A DNA stretch of 64,000 nucleotides, from NCBI RefSeq assembly GCF_905479755.1, contig NZ_CAJQNT010000030.1, forward strand, positions 1 through 64,000, read 5' to 3'. The position numbers and the translations under genes were made by a program. Each line of letters begins with the position of its first letter. Position 1 is the first letter of the stretch. This DNA comes from an uncultured Schumannella sp. GTDB lineage: Bacteria; Actinomycetota; Actinomycetes; Actinomycetales; Microbacteriaceae. Shown here piece after piece: positions 7,532-17,406 of the stretch. A model generated the notes under the pieces. That model was not told the origin of the DNA and did not search any database. It saw only the letters and a list, made by a program, of their open reading frames with translations.

Positions 7532-7637
7532 GGGGCAGGTCAAGATGTCACCTACTCGTGCAGCAGTCCCATCCGTGGGGCAGGTCAAGTTGTCACCACC
7601 CGTTGCATCAGACCCTGGGGCAGGTCAAGGAGTCACC
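7532..7637. repeat. Triple direct repeat, 21 bp
   Basis: Three copies of GGGGCAGGTCAAG-NN-GTCACC occur at 7532-7552, 7577-7597 and 7617-7637, with start-to-start spacings of 45 and 40 bp. Only the two central bases vary (AT, TT, GA). Clustered copies like this occur at the ends of some IS21-like and transposase-binding regions. The patch lies between the truncated orfA and the stop of the PucR gene. No transposase for it is present here. Confidence 0.7.
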
Positions 7638-7661
7638 AGAGCTGTCAGCATCCCCCTGGCT

Positions 7662-8846
7662 TTATTCGTGACCCCGGAGGCGAAGAGCTCGTAAGGCGAT
7701 GACGAGTTCAGCCGACTCGGCTGGATGGGAAATGCGGCGTCCAGTGAGCTGAGCAATACGTTGCATGCGGTAGAGGACGGTGTTCCTGTGGCAATGGAGT
7801 GCGGCCGCGGCCGCGCCGGTGGACCCGCCCGCCTCGACCCACGCGTCCAGGGTATCGAGCAGCGCGTTCGCTCCGCTGGAATCTAGCGATAGCACTCCTC
7901 CCAAGACTTCCGTGATGAGATTGCGAACCGGGTCGGGATTCGAGACGAGCGTCAGCTCTATCGGACGTTCACCGTAGAGACTCAGTCGGTGTTCGCCGGG
8001 AGTTAGGCAGCGAAGCGCACTGCGTGCCTGATTAGCTGCGCGCGGGAGGTCGGAGACATTCCCGAAGGGATGGCTGGCGCCCGTTGGCGCGACAGTGGTG
8101 GCCGTCACGGCCGCGAGACCTGCCTTGAGTTTCTCGAGCGTGGAAGCTCCCGCCAAGCCAATGTGCATCCCGACATCTTGTGCCCAAACGATCACCGCGA
8201 ACTCTTGTGCGCTCGTGTAACGCGGTTCCGGATCATCACCGTCTCCTCCGAGCGACGACGCGAGTGCTGCGTACCAACCTGTTTCGGGCAGTCCCAGGAT
8301 CCGCAGGGAGTCCGTCGGGTGGGGGGCCATTCCCGAGAGCAAGGCCAGCAGGTGAACGCGGCGTGCTTGCTCGCTGCGGCGTTCGCTCTCGTCAATGACT
8401 TCGCGGTAGGCCTCAACCGCAGCGGTTGAGAATCGGTCCAAGACCTTCCACAGCTTCGCGGTGGCCGCCATGGCAGCGTCAGTCTCCCCGGTACTCTGCG
8501 TGACTTCGTCGATCTCATGGAGGAGCGTGATGCCCGCGAGCCGGTAAGCGTGTAAGAGGCTTGCCATCGGAATGCCGTTCTCGGCTTTGGTGCGGCCCGC
8601 ACGCCTTGCGGGACTCAGGCTCGGTGGGCCGCCTCGCAACTCCTTGATGATCTCTTTGAGGTTCTGGTCGACAATGTCACTGAGATCGTATTGAAGTTCG
8701 GGATCGCGGTAGACCGGCTCATTTCGCAGGATCGCTTCCACGATGCGGCCAACCAGGGTGCTCCGTCGTTCATCGATGTGTGTGAGAAACGACAATGCGT
8801 GCGCCTGGGGTGTGATTGGGCGAATCTCCGACGTCGTTGTGTCCAT
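7662..8846 (-). CDS. PucR/CdaR-family transcriptional regulator
   Basis: The product is a 394-residue regulator. The N-terminal half holds a sensor-like helical region ([37 protein letters not shown]), and the C-terminus is the PucR-type HTH ([22 protein letters not shown], about residues 345-370). Such proteins usually switch on catabolic genes when their substrate is present. The gene is divergent from the aldehyde dehydrogenase/GMC/ligase operon with 155 bp between, so it is the obvious local regulator. The start ATG at 8846 gives a full-length family member. Confidence 0.85.
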   Translation of the reverse strand: MDTTTSEIRPITPQAHALSFLTHIDERRSTLVGRIVEAILRNEPVYRDPELQYDLSDIVDQNLKEIIKELRGGPPSLSPARRAGRTKAENGIPMASLLHAYRLAGITLLHEIDEVTQSTGETDAAMAATAKLWKVLDRFSTAAVEAYREVIDESERRSEQARRVHLLALLSGMAPHPTDSLRILGLPETGWYAALASSLGGDGDDPEPRYTSAQEFAVIVWAQDVGMHIGLAGASTLEKLKAGLAAVTATTVAPTGASHPFGNVSDLPRAANQARSALRCLTPGEHRLSLYGERPIELTLVSNPDPVRNLITEVLGGVLSLDSSGANALLDTLDAWVEAGGSTGAAAAALHCHRNTVLYRMQRIAQLTGRRISHPAESAELVIALRALRLRGHE

Positions 8847-9001
8847 GCTTGAGCGTACTCCCTAGCTCGGCCCTTTCGCCGATCACCCTTGTGCATACGC
8901 ATAAGCATGATGAGCGAAGACTGGGCGGCGACATCTGGCGAGGCTGACTAGCCCAGAGCAGGATTGCGTCAGAAACCGGCTCGTGCTCGAAGGAGAGAAG
9001 A

Positions 9002-10729
9002 ATGTCGGACTTGCAGCTGCTAGACGGAATCAATCCTGCGCGGATCGATGAGTTGATCACAGACTTGGCAGCCGGTGCTCAAGCCTGGGCGTATCTCTCA
9101 TTGACGCGACGAGCTGAGCTGCTAGCAGAGGTGCACGCGACGGCTGAGGGTGTTGCGGAGCAATGGGTGCGTCTGGCGTGCGAGATCAAGGGAATCCGCT
9201 TCGAGGATCCATACGCCGGTGAGGAGTGGATCTCCGGACCATATGCGCTAGCGGCAGGCGCGGGCACGCTTGCTCACACGCTGTCGGCGTTGGCGCAGGG
9301 TAAGAGTCCGATTGGGCGCGACCGCCTAGGTCGGGCGGCTGGGGACCGAATAGTCGTGAATGCACTGCCTCGCTCGGTGCAGCAATGGACGCTGATGCAC
9401 GGTTTCACCGCTGGCGTGTGGCTTCGGCCGGGAATCACTGCAGAGCTGGCAAAGGCGCGAGCTGGCCTTGGTGCACTGGACCGCACTGGCGTCAGCGCGG
9501 GTGTGGGAGTCGTTCTGGGCGCGGGCAATATCACCTCGATTGCTCCTCTCGATGTGCTCTACGAGCTGGTCGCGTCGAACCGTTCGGTGATCCTGAAGCT
9601 GAACCCAGTGCTTGAGCGGTTGGAACCGGTGCTGAGCGCGGCGCTTGCGCCGCTTATCCGGGAGGGTTTCGTGCGCATCGTGACCGGCGGGGCGGAGGTC
9701 GGTGAGTACCTGACCGCGCACGCGGGTGTTTCGCACGTTCACATCACGGGCAGCGCCGCCACACACGATGCCATTGTCTGGGGTACGGGGGAAGAGGCCG
9801 GGCGGCGCCGCGCGAGTGGCGAACCGCGGCTGACCGTGCCGATCACGAGCGAGTTGGGCGGGGTTTCGCCGGTGATCGTCGTTCCAGGCCGGTGGAGCAA
9901 GGCGGACCTGAGATTCCAGGCCGAGCATGTGGTGACCATGCGGATGCATAACTCGGGACACAACTGTGTGGCTGGCCAGGTGGTGATCGTGAGCAGCGAT
10001 TGGAACCAGCGTGACGAGTTCGTCGCTGAGGTCGAGCGGGTGCTGGCGGAGCTGCGTCCTCGTCCGGTCTGGTACCCGCGAGGAGAGGAACGGCTCGCAC
10101 AAGCGTGCGACGCGTATCCCAGCATGCAGCGCGTCGGGCCTGATGGCAGTCGCGCAGTGATCGATATCCCGGCCGGTGAGGACGCCACCGCACTCGAGCA
10201 GACGGAGTTCTTTGCGCCAGTACTCGGCGTCGTCTCCGTGCCCGGAGTGGGCTCTAAGTTCCTCCGGGCCGCAGTTGAGTATGCGAACGAGAAGCTCGCG
10301 GGCACCCTCGGGGCCAATGTCCTCATCGATCCGCGCACCCGCCGTCGCATCGGCAAAACGTTTGATGACCTTATCGCCGAGCTGCGGTACGGCACGGTCG
10401 CGATCAACACCTGGACGGGTCTGGGCTTCCTCACCGCCACTGCCAGTTGGGGAGCATACCCGGGCGCCACGATCGACGACATTCAGAGCGGGACCGGGAT
10501 CGTTCACAACGCACTGCTGCTGGACGATGTTGAACGCACAGTGGTCGAGGGTGCCTTCCGGCCTTTCCCTCGGTCGATCGCCGGCGGGGAGTTCTCGCTG
10601 TTCCCGAAGGCGCCGTGGTTCTCCACCGCCCGCTCCGCGCACACCACCGGGCGTCTCCTGGCTGGGTACGCGGCTCATCCGTCGTGGGCGAAATTGCCAG
10701 GCATCTTCCTGGCCGCGTTCCGTGCCTGA
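9002..10729 (+). CDS. Aldehyde dehydrogenase family protein
   Basis: The 575-residue enzyme should oxidise an aldehyde to an acid with NAD(P). Visible landmarks are the general-base Glu in TSELGGVSPVIVVPG (about residue 283) and the nucleophile Cys in NSGHNCVAGQ (about residue 320). It is longer than the usual 480-500 residues and has a distinct N-terminus, so its substrate cannot be read off. GAAGGAGAGAAG precedes the ATG. It is the first gene of an operon with a GMC oxidoreductase and an acyl-CoA ligase, where it would act second in alcohol-to-acid oxidation. Confidence 0.88.
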   Translation: MSDLQLLDGINPARIDELITDLAAGAQAWAYLSLTRRAELLAEVHATAEGVAEQWVRLACEIKGIRFEDPYAGEEWISGPYALAAGAGTLAHTLSALAQGKSPIGRDRLGRAAGDRIVVNALPRSVQQWTLMHGFTAGVWLRPGITAELAKARAGLGALDRTGVSAGVGVVLGAGNITSIAPLDVLYELVASNRSVILKLNPVLERLEPVLSAALAPLIREGFVRIVTGGAEVGEYLTAHAGVSHVHITGSAATHDAIVWGTGEEAGRRRASGEPRLTVPITSELGGVSPVIVVPGRWSKADLRFQAEHVVTMRMHNSGHNCVAGQVVIVSSDWNQRDEFVAEVERVLAELRPRPVWYPRGEERLAQACDAYPSMQRVGPDGSRAVIDIPAGEDATALEQTEFFAPVLGVVSVPGVGSKFLRAAVEYANEKLAGTLGANVLIDPRTRRRIGKTFDDLIAELRYGTVAINTWTGLGFLTATASWGAYPGATIDDIQSGTGIVHNALLLDDVERTVVEGAFRPFPRSIAGGEFSLFPKAPWFSTARSAHTTGRLLAGYAAHPSWAKLPGIFLAAFRA

Positions 10730-10811
10730 TCGGACGGACCCGGTCCGACCAGTTCACCCACTCACCGAGTCACGAAGCTTCACACACGCACTGCGAAGAA
10801 GGAGATCGCGT

Positions 10812-12404
10812 ATGTCCACTCATCCCACCCCCGAGCGCTATGACTTTGTCGTCGTCGGCGCTGGTTCCGCAGGCTGCGCCGTCGCCGCCCGGCTGAGCGA
10901 GGATCCCGAGACGACGGTGCTGTTGCTGGAGGCCGGTGGCACCGACCAGCGCCAAGAGGTGCAGATTCCGGCCGCCTTCTCGCAACTATTCAAGTCGGAT
11001 GCGGACTGGAACTATCAGACCACCCCGCAGAGGAATCTTGGCGGGCGCAGAATCTACTGGCCTCGCGGCAAGGTCCTCGGCGGCTCCTCGTCAATGAACG
11101 CCATGATGTGGGTGGTCGGCTTCGCCGCCGACTACGACCACTGGGCCGAACTGGCCGGTCCCGAATGGTCGTGGGAAGCGCTGGCACCGCTGTTCGCGGA
11201 CAACGGCATCACCGTGTCTGCGCAACGTGACCCACGCAGCCACACAGCGGCCTTTCTGCGGGCTTTCGAGGAAGCTGGGTACCTGGTCGAGGAGGCGAAC
11301 AAGCCCGAGCCTGGAGGGTTCGCGCAGACTCTGGTCACACAGAGCGGTGGTGCGCGCTGGAACTCCGTGCGCGGCTATCTAGATGCCGCCGCGGGGCGCG
11401 AGAACCTCTCCGTTCTCTCCGAAGCCCATGTCGACCGGGTGCTTTTTGACGGGCGGCGCGCCACCGGGGTCCGATACCACACGGACGGACACTGGCGCGA
11501 GGCGGTCGCCGATGCAGAAATCATCCTCTCCGCCGGTGCGGTGAACACGCCGACCATCCTGCTGCGCTCCGGAATTGGCCCGGCAGACGATCTCCACAAG
11601 CTCGGCATCCCCGTGCTGGTCGACTCGCAGGACGTCGGGCGGCAGATGCGCGATCATCTCGTGACCTTCCTCACCCGTGAGGCCTTCGAGGACACCCTGT
11701 TCGATGCAATGACACCAGAACAGCTCGAGAAGTACGGCACAGAACAGATGGGCATGCTCACGTCGAACGTCGCCGAGTCGTACGGATTCGTGAAGACCGA
11801 TCCGGGTCTTGAGCACGCGGACATTGAGATCCTCGCCGCCCCGGCTGCATACGTAAAGGAAGGGCTCGAGGGCATCCCCGGTCACGGTCTTTCGATCGGC
11901 AGCATCCTGCTGCTGCCGGAGAGTCGAGGCTCGGTGACCCTCGCCGACGCCGATCCCTTCAGCGCACCGCTCATCGACCCTGGCTATCTCACCGACCCGG
12001 GTGGAGCGGACCGTGCTCGGCAGCTAGAGGGTGTACGCGTCTGCGAACGCATTCTCGCCACGGATGCCATGAGTAGGCACATTGGGGCCCACTACATCGA
12101 GCCCGAGAACGGCGAGACGCTCGAACCGGAACAGCGGGCGGAGGTCGCGATTAGCACGCTCTCGCACACGCTGTATCACCCGACGTCCACGGCGCGCATG
12201 GGTTCTGACGAGGGATCGGTCGTCGACCCGGAGCTACGGGTACGTGGTGTGCACGGCCTGAGAGTCGCCGACGCGTCGATCATGCCCGAGATCATCCGGG
12301 GGCACACACATGCTCCGTCCGTGGTCATTGGTGAAAAGGCAGCGCAATTCATTCGTCGTAGCGTTGTTGAGAGTGCCCGCGAAGGAGCTTCTCGTGTTTC
12401 CTAG
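10812..12404 (+). CDS. GMC-family FAD-dependent alcohol oxidoreductase
   Basis: The 530-residue flavoenzyme has the FAD-binding start YDFVVVGAGSAGCAVAARLSED, the GMC signature region PRGKVLGGSSSMNAMMW and the C-terminal active-site His in LYHPTSTARMG. RGHTHAPSVVIGEKAA completes the FAD fold. The family oxidises primary alcohols, choline or sugars to aldehydes. The ATG at 10812 follows AAGGAGATCGCGT. It lies 82 bp after the aldehyde dehydrogenase and overlaps the ligase start by 11 bp. With these neighbours it probably makes the first oxidation of an unknown alcohol. Confidence 0.9.
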   Translation: MSTHPTPERYDFVVVGAGSAGCAVAARLSEDPETTVLLLEAGGTDQRQEVQIPAAFSQLFKSDADWNYQTTPQRNLGGRRIYWPRGKVLGGSSSMNAMMWVVGFAADYDHWAELAGPEWSWEALAPLFADNGITVSAQRDPRSHTAAFLRAFEEAGYLVEEANKPEPGGFAQTLVTQSGGARWNSVRGYLDAAAGRENLSVLSEAHVDRVLFDGRRATGVRYHTDGHWREAVADAEIILSAGAVNTPTILLRSGIGPADDLHKLGIPVLVDSQDVGRQMRDHLVTFLTREAFEDTLFDAMTPEQLEKYGTEQMGMLTSNVAESYGFVKTDPGLEHADIEILAAPAAYVKEGLEGIPGHGLSIGSILLLPESRGSVTLADADPFSAPLIDPGYLTDPGGADRARQLEGVRVCERILATDAMSRHIGAHYIEPENGETLEPEQRAEVAISTLSHTLYHPTSTARMGSDEGSVVDPELRVRGVHGLRVADASIMPEIIRGHTHAPSVVIGEKAAQFIRRSVVESAREGASRVS

Positions 12405-13977
12405 TCCGTACCCTGACGTTGAGATCCCCGAAGTGAGCATCTACGACCACCTCTTCGGGAGCCTTTCGGAGGAAGACTTCAAACGGGTTGCTTTCATCGA
12501 TCCTGACTCCGGGGCACCGACCAGCTACGGTCAGCTGAGGGACGATGTCGATGCGCTGGCTGGCGCACTCGCCGCGCGCGGGATCCGAGAGGGCACCGTG
12601 GTCGGTCTGCTGAGTCCGAACGTCCCCGCTTTTGGCACCGTGTTCCACGCAGTGTTGCGCGCCGGGGGTACCGTGACCCCGCTCAACGCGCTCTACACAG
12701 CGCCGGAAATCGAGAAGCAGTTGCGTGATGCCGGCGCGACCGTCCTGTTCACAGTTGCACCGCTTCTTGACAACGCAGAAGGTGCGGCCGCGGCGGTCGG
12801 TATCGGCGCGGATCGGCTCATTCTGATGGACGGAGCGCCGGGCTACCCTGGCCTCTCTGACCTGCTAGCCGAGGCCAGGACTGCGCCGCGGGTTGACATC
12901 GAACCCGCGACCCACGTCGCTGTGTTGCCCTACTCTTCAGGAACGACCGGAACACCCAAGGGAGTTATGCTCACGCACCGAAACCTGGTCGCGAACGTCG
13001 AGCAGTGTCGAGCTGTGATCGACGTCTCGGCTGAGGATCGGGTATTGGCGGTGCTGCCGTTCTTCCACATCTACGGCATGACCGTCCTGCTGAATCTTGC
13101 GTTGCGCGCGCGCGCAGCGCTCGTGACAATGCCCAGGTTCGAACTCATGCGATTCCTGGAACTCATTCAGCAACACGCGTGCACCTTTGTCTTCGTCGCC
13201 CCCCCGATCATGGTCGCCTTGGCGAAGCACCCGATGGTCGATGAGTACAACATATCGAGCCTGCGGACAATCTTCTCGGGCGCGGCGCCGCTTGACGCTG
13301 TTACCGCCGAACGCGCGGCCGCAAGGATCGGCGCTCGGGTTCGCCAGGGATACGGCATGAGCGAACTCAGCCCAGTGTCACACGTCATCCCGGATGACCG
13401 TGACGACATCCCGCGATCATCGATCGGCGTGCCCGTTCCCAACACCGTTTGCATGCTGGTCGACGTCGAGACCGGGGAAGAGATTGTCGCGACGGACGAG
13501 CAGGGTCTGACCCGTCCGGGGGAGTTGTGGGTGAAAGCACCCAACGTCATGCTCGGCTACCTAGGGCGTGACGACGAGACCGCGCAGACCATCACGGCGG
13601 CCGGCTTCTTGCGCACCGGGGACATCGCCGTCCGTTCCGACGCGGGATGGTTCGCGATTGTCGACCGGGCGAAGGAGCTGATCAAGTACAAGGGGTATCA
13701 GGTGGCCCCGGCCGAACTCGAGGCATTGCTGCTCTCGCACCCGAAGGTGATGGATGCCGCCGTGATTGGGATACTCGATGAGGACGGCGAAGAGGTACCC
13801 AAAGCGTTCGTCGTGCCAGCGCCGGACAGCGGGCTCACCGACATCGAGGTCATCGAGTACGTCGCCGACCGCGTTGCACCGTACAAGAAGGTCCGGGCCG
13901 TGGAGTTCATCGACGCTGTCCCCAAGTCGACTTCGGGCAAGATCCTCCGGAAGGAGCTCCGGACACGCAAGGATTGA
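12394..13977 (+). CDS. AMP-dependent acyl-CoA ligase (4-coumarate-CoA ligase-like)
   Basis: The product is a 527-residue ANL-superfamily enzyme that activates a carboxylic acid to an acyl-CoA through an adenylate. Motifs present are YSSGTTGTPKGVMLTHRN (P-loop), QGYGMSELSPVSH, the hinge region ELIKYKGYQVAPAELE and the catalytic Lys in PKSTSGKILRKEL. The layout is closest to 4CL-like ligases. The GTG start at 12394 overlaps the GMC stop and has GAAGGAG six bases upstream, which decides it. It would perform the last step of the alcohol-acid-CoA route. Confidence 0.9.
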   Translation: MFPSPYPDVEIPEVSIYDHLFGSLSEEDFKRVAFIDPDSGAPTSYGQLRDDVDALAGALAARGIREGTVVGLLSPNVPAFGTVFHAVLRAGGTVTPLNALYTAPEIEKQLRDAGATVLFTVAPLLDNAEGAAAAVGIGADRLILMDGAPGYPGLSDLLAEARTAPRVDIEPATHVAVLPYSSGTTGTPKGVMLTHRNLVANVEQCRAVIDVSAEDRVLAVLPFFHIYGMTVLLNLALRARAALVTMPRFELMRFLELIQQHACTFVFVAPPIMVALAKHPMVDEYNISSLRTIFSGAAPLDAVTAERAAARIGARVRQGYGMSELSPVSHVIPDDRDDIPRSSIGVPVPNTVCMLVDVETGEEIVATDEQGLTRPGELWVKAPNVMLGYLGRDDETAQTITAAGFLRTGDIAVRSDAGWFAIVDRAKELIKYKGYQVAPAELEALLLSHPKVMDAAVIGILDEDGEEVPKAFVVPAPDSGLTDIEVIEYVADRVAPYKKVRAVEFIDAVPKSTSGKILRKELRTRKD

Positions 13978-14098
13978 GCGACGAACATCGATCGTGGCGT
14001 CGAGAGGCTTGCGCAGTGATGAGAAGCCTGGCCCTGCCTGCGGGTGCCTGGCGCAGCCTAGACGCAGCGGCCCCATTCGACCGCGAGAGAGGTGAATC

Positions 14099-14764
14099 GT
14101 GCAGATTTCCGAGAAGTCTCGTCCAACAGGCGCCTCATCGCGCCGCGCACCGGCACATCGTGATCGTATGGTCAAACGTGTCGTGTACGCGGCCCGCGCT
14201 GCGCTGTCGGTGGGCCGGGGCGTATCGCCGGAGCTCATCGCCGATATCTGCGCGCAGATCGGACTGCACCCTCATGCCTTCCGCACTTTGTTTCCGACGG
14301 ACGACGCTCTCCTCGATGAGGTGAACGAAGTCCTCGTGTCGGAGTGCGCCGATCGGCTCAAGGCCGGCATCGCTCGATTTCGCCCGGTCGAATCGGGCGA
14401 CGCGGTGTTCGTCCAGGCTGCCGAAGCGCTCGCCGCGTCCTGGCCACTTGACCGCGCCGGCCTGACGATCCGCGCCGAACGACGCTTTCGAGCACTCCGC
14501 GACGGGCGCCACGGAGACACTGCGGTGGCGGGCGACCGGCGATTCGCTGCCGAACTCGCGGGGGTGTTCGAAGACCTGATGGTCGTGTTGGGCCGGAAGT
14601 TTGCTTGGCCGCCGCCGCTCGCGGTCCGTGTGATCATCGACACTTATGAGCGATCCTTCGAGGCATGGGTGCTGGACGGCAACCCGGAGAGCCAATTCGA
14701 GGAGTCGCCCTTCGTGCAGCGCACGCTGCCGACCCTCATACGCGAACTGAGTGTTCCCGCGTGA
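14099..14764 (+). CDS. TetR-like transcriptional regulator
   Basis: The product is a 221-residue regulator with an N-terminal TetR-like HTH (ELIADICAQIGLHPHAFRTLFPTDDALLDEV, about residues 42-72) and a helical ligand domain. The recognition helix departs from the consensus (HPHAFRTLFP in place of xxxxxYxxFxxK). The GTG start has GAGAGAGGTG upstream. It follows the ligase gene by 121 bp on the same strand and may tune the same catabolic operon alongside PucR. Confidence 0.7.
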   Translation: MQISEKSRPTGASSRRAPAHRDRMVKRVVYAARAALSVGRGVSPELIADICAQIGLHPHAFRTLFPTDDALLDEVNEVLVSECADRLKAGIARFRPVESGDAVFVQAAEALAASWPLDRAGLTIRAERRFRALRDGRHGDTAVAGDRRFAAELAGVFEDLMVVLGRKFAWPPPLAVRVIIDTYERSFEAWVLDGNPESQFEESPFVQRTLPTLIRELSVPA

Positions 14765-15030
14765 TCCGATCGCAGTCGACGCCCGGTCGCGCAGGAACGC
14801 ATCAGAACTTGGGACCTGGGAAGGTATTTGCGCCAGGTTCGGGTAGGCCGCGTCCATTCGCGCGGACAGGTCATCCTTCACGCTCGAGTCTCATCCGTCA
14901 CGCCCGAGTCGATCAGGTGCTGACGGGTCCGGTGCAGGCACTGACGGCAGTTTGACATGCACCAGACCCTTCGGCCGAATAATGTCAGCCTTGGAGGGCA
15001 CCCGAGTCGGATCAACCGTGATGAGAGCCA
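14765..15030. other. Intergenic stretch, nothing recognised
   Basis: Between the TetR-like gene and the decayed HTH gene I see no convincing coding frame, RNA gene, repeat or terminator. The base composition is slightly less GC-rich than neighbouring genes, as in degraded sequence. Confidence 0.4.
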
Positions 15031-15215
15031 CTAACTCGGCTTTGGGCGCCGTTTCCTGATTTCGTTTCGGTTCAGGCGGTGATGAACTGCCCATTCGCTG
15101 GTTCCGACTTCGTGCGATTTCGACAGGTCGTTCGCCATCTTCGTACATTGCCACAATCTGCCCTTTCTGTTCCGCCGATAGCCGTGTCGGCCCTTTGATC
15201 CGGAGGGATGGGCAC
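15031..15215 (-). pseudogene. Frameshifted HTH (recombinase C-terminal-like) remnant
   Basis: Two overlapping frames together read IKGPTRLSAEQKGQIVAMYEDGERPVEIA and, after a frameshift near 15110, KSHEVGTSEWAVHHRLNR with a stop at 15031. That is one helix-turn-helix unit of the kind at the C-terminus of serine recombinases and IS helper proteins. Neither frame alone gives a complete domain, and no catalytic domain is present. It is probably the end of a lost mobile-element gene. Confidence 0.45.
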
Positions 15216-15444
15216 GCTCGATGTGCTCGGATTCAGCACCCTTAGATGGGCGGTGTAACGCCTCGGCCTCCCGATTCGAGTGCCGTCCCAGTAGCCACAC
15301 CTGACGTCGCTATCCCTCGGTCGTGATCGCGGCGTGAGGCCGGGCACGCGGGCGAGGCATCGGTGAGCCGGCATCTGCCAGCGCGCCGCCAGCGCCACCT
15401 CTAGCCTTGAATTGGGGAGCCCGCTCGACGAAGAGAGGCACCGC

Positions 15445-16455
15445 ATGGCTCGGCTCGCAGTCGGCATCGGAATCGGCGTCACGGCAGCACTCGTGGCCGC
15501 GGGGGTCGTGGCCCTCACGATGCTGCCGCGCGGCGAGGACTCGACCGCGCCGACCGGGTCGGCGGAACCGCCGGGCTTCCTCGCTCTGCAGTTCCCCGGC
15601 ATCGACTGGGAGACGGCCGATCCGGCGATCTTCGACGCGGTGTCGGGCGGGCCGCGGCGCGACGGAATCCCCGCAATCGACAACCCCGACTTCGTGCCGA
15701 TCGCCGACATCTCGTGGGGCGATGACGTGCGGGCGATCGTGCTCGACGACGGCACCAACGCCGTGCGCGTGTACAGCTACAACGTGCTGGTGTGGCACGA
15801 GATCGTCAACGACACGGTCGGGGGAGTGCCTGTCGCGGTGACCTTCTGCCCGCTGTGCGGCAGTGCCAGCGTGTTCGAGCGCACCCTGCCCGACGGCACC
15901 GACACCACCTTCGGGGTGAGCGGGGCGCTCATCGAGAGCAACATGGTCATGTTCGACCGCGCCACCGAGGGGCTGTGGCAGCAGAGCACCGGGCGCGCGC
16001 TCGCGGGGGAGCACGTCGGCACGGAGTTGGCGCTGCATCCCTTCCAGCTTCTGACCCTCGGGGAGGTGCGGGCGTCGCATCCCGGTGCCCTCGTGATGAG
16101 CGACGATACCGGCCACGCCCGTGACTACGAGAACAACCCCTATGGCGACTACGACGAGAACGACGTCTTCTACTTCGCCCCGTCGACGCTGGATGGGCGA
16201 TACCCAGCCAAGATGATCGTCGTCGCGTTCCTTGTCGGCGAGCAACGGGTCGCCGTGCCGTGGCTGGCCTTGCGCGAGGTCGGGACGTTCGAGGCGGAGG
16301 TTGAGGGCGAGTCGGTGACGCTTCGGGTCGAGGGAGGTGAGCTGGACGTGCGAGACGCCGGGGGGCAGTCCCTGCCGTTCTATTTCGAGATGTGGTTCAG
16401 TTGGGCTGTGCAGAACCAGGAATCGGGCATCGTGCTCGACCCTGAGGCCGGATAG
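15445..16455 (+). CDS. DUF3179 domain-containing membrane-anchored protein
   Basis: The 336-residue protein starts with one transmembrane helix (LAVGIGIGVTAALVAAGVVAL), followed by an exported domain. The DUF3179 hallmark VTFCPLCGSASVFER is at about residues 131-145, and ALHPFQLLTLGEVRASHPGA comes later. The family's activity is unknown, and the conserved CxxC may bind metal or be redox active. The ATG at 15445 follows AAGAGAGG. It stands alone just before an ABC exporter pair. Confidence 0.85.
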   Translation: MARLAVGIGIGVTAALVAAGVVALTMLPRGEDSTAPTGSAEPPGFLALQFPGIDWETADPAIFDAVSGGPRRDGIPAIDNPDFVPIADISWGDDVRAIVLDDGTNAVRVYSYNVLVWHEIVNDTVGGVPVAVTFCPLCGSASVFERTLPDGTDTTFGVSGALIESNMVMFDRATEGLWQQSTGRALAGEHVGTELALHPFQLLTLGEVRASHPGALVMSDDTGHARDYENNPYGDYDENDVFYFAPSTLDGRYPAKMIVVAFLVGEQRVAVPWLALREVGTFEAEVEGESVTLRVEGGELDVRDAGGQSLPFYFEMWFSWAVQNQESGIVLDPEAG

Positions 16456-16506
16456 ACGGCCGAACTCTCGCGATCGCCCGGTTCCGCGGAAGGCGAGGAG
16501 TGGCCG

Positions 16507-17406
16507 ATGGACACGCCAAAGGATGACGTCATCGTCATCGAAAACCTGCACAAGTCCTACGGCAGGTCCCCGGCGCTCACCGGGCTCGACCTCACCGTGC
16601 GCCGCGGCGAGGTGATGGGGTTCCTCGGTCCCAACGGGGCCGGCAAGTCCACCACCATCCGTATCCTGCTGGGCCTGCTGAAAGCGGATGCGGGGCGCGT
16701 CGAACTACTCGGCGGCGACCCGTGGCGCGACGTCGTCGCCCTCCACCGTCGGCTCGCCTACGTGCCGGGCGACGTGTCGCTGTGGCCCGCCATGACCGGT
16801 GGCCAGGCGATCGACCTGCTCGGCAAGCTGCGCGGCGGGCTCAACGAGCAGCGCCGCGCCGAGCTCATCGAGCGCTTCGAACTCGACCCGAGCAAGCGCG
16901 GCCGGCAGTACTCCAAAGGCAACCGGCAGAAGGTCGCGATCATCGCGGCCCTCGCCTCCGACGTCGAACTGCTCATCCTCGACGAGCCGACGAGCGGCCT
17001 CGACCCGCTCATGGAGGCGGTGTTCCAGAGCGAGATCACCCGCGAGCGCGAGAACGGCCGCAGCATCCTGCTCTCCAGCCACATCCTGAGCGAAGCGGAG
17101 GCGCTCGCCGACCGCATCAGCATCATCCGCGCAGGCGAAATCGTCGAGGTCGGCACGATCGACGAACTGCGCGCGCACACCGCGTCGACCATCACCGCCA
17201 CCCTCGCCACCCTGCCCGACAGCCTCAGCGCGCTCGACTTTGTCGCCGATGCCCGGCTCGACGGGCACGTCTTCAGCTGCCGCGTCGAACGGCACGATCT
17301 GGCCCGCGCGCTCGACATCCTCGGCCCCTTCGGCTTCACCGACCTGACGGTTGCGCCGCCGTCGCTTGAGAGCCTGTTCCTCGAAAAGTACGAGGAGAGC
17401 GCGTGA
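16507..17406 (+). CDS. ABC-2 type exporter, ATP-binding protein
   Basis: The 299-residue ATPase has Walker A GPNGAGKS, a signature-like loop KRGRQYSKGNRQK (in place of LSGGQ), Walker B LLILDEPTSGLD and the switch His in LLSSHIL. The YSKGNRQK variant is common in drug/antibiotic exporters of actinomycetes. Its stop overlaps the permease GTG start by 4 bp, so the two are translated together. The likely role is ATP-driven efflux of a drug, peptide or lipid. Confidence 0.9.
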   Translation: MDTPKDDVIVIENLHKSYGRSPALTGLDLTVRRGEVMGFLGPNGAGKSTTIRILLGLLKADAGRVELLGGDPWRDVVALHRRLAYVPGDVSLWPAMTGGQAIDLLGKLRGGLNEQRRAELIERFELDPSKRGRQYSKGNRQKVAIIAALASDVELLILDEPTSGLDPLMEAVFQSEITRERENGRSILLSSHILSEAEALADRISIIRAGEIVEVGTIDELRAHTASTITATLATLPDSLSALDFVADARLDGHVFSCRVERHDLARALDILGPFGFTDLTVAPPSLESLFLEKYEESA

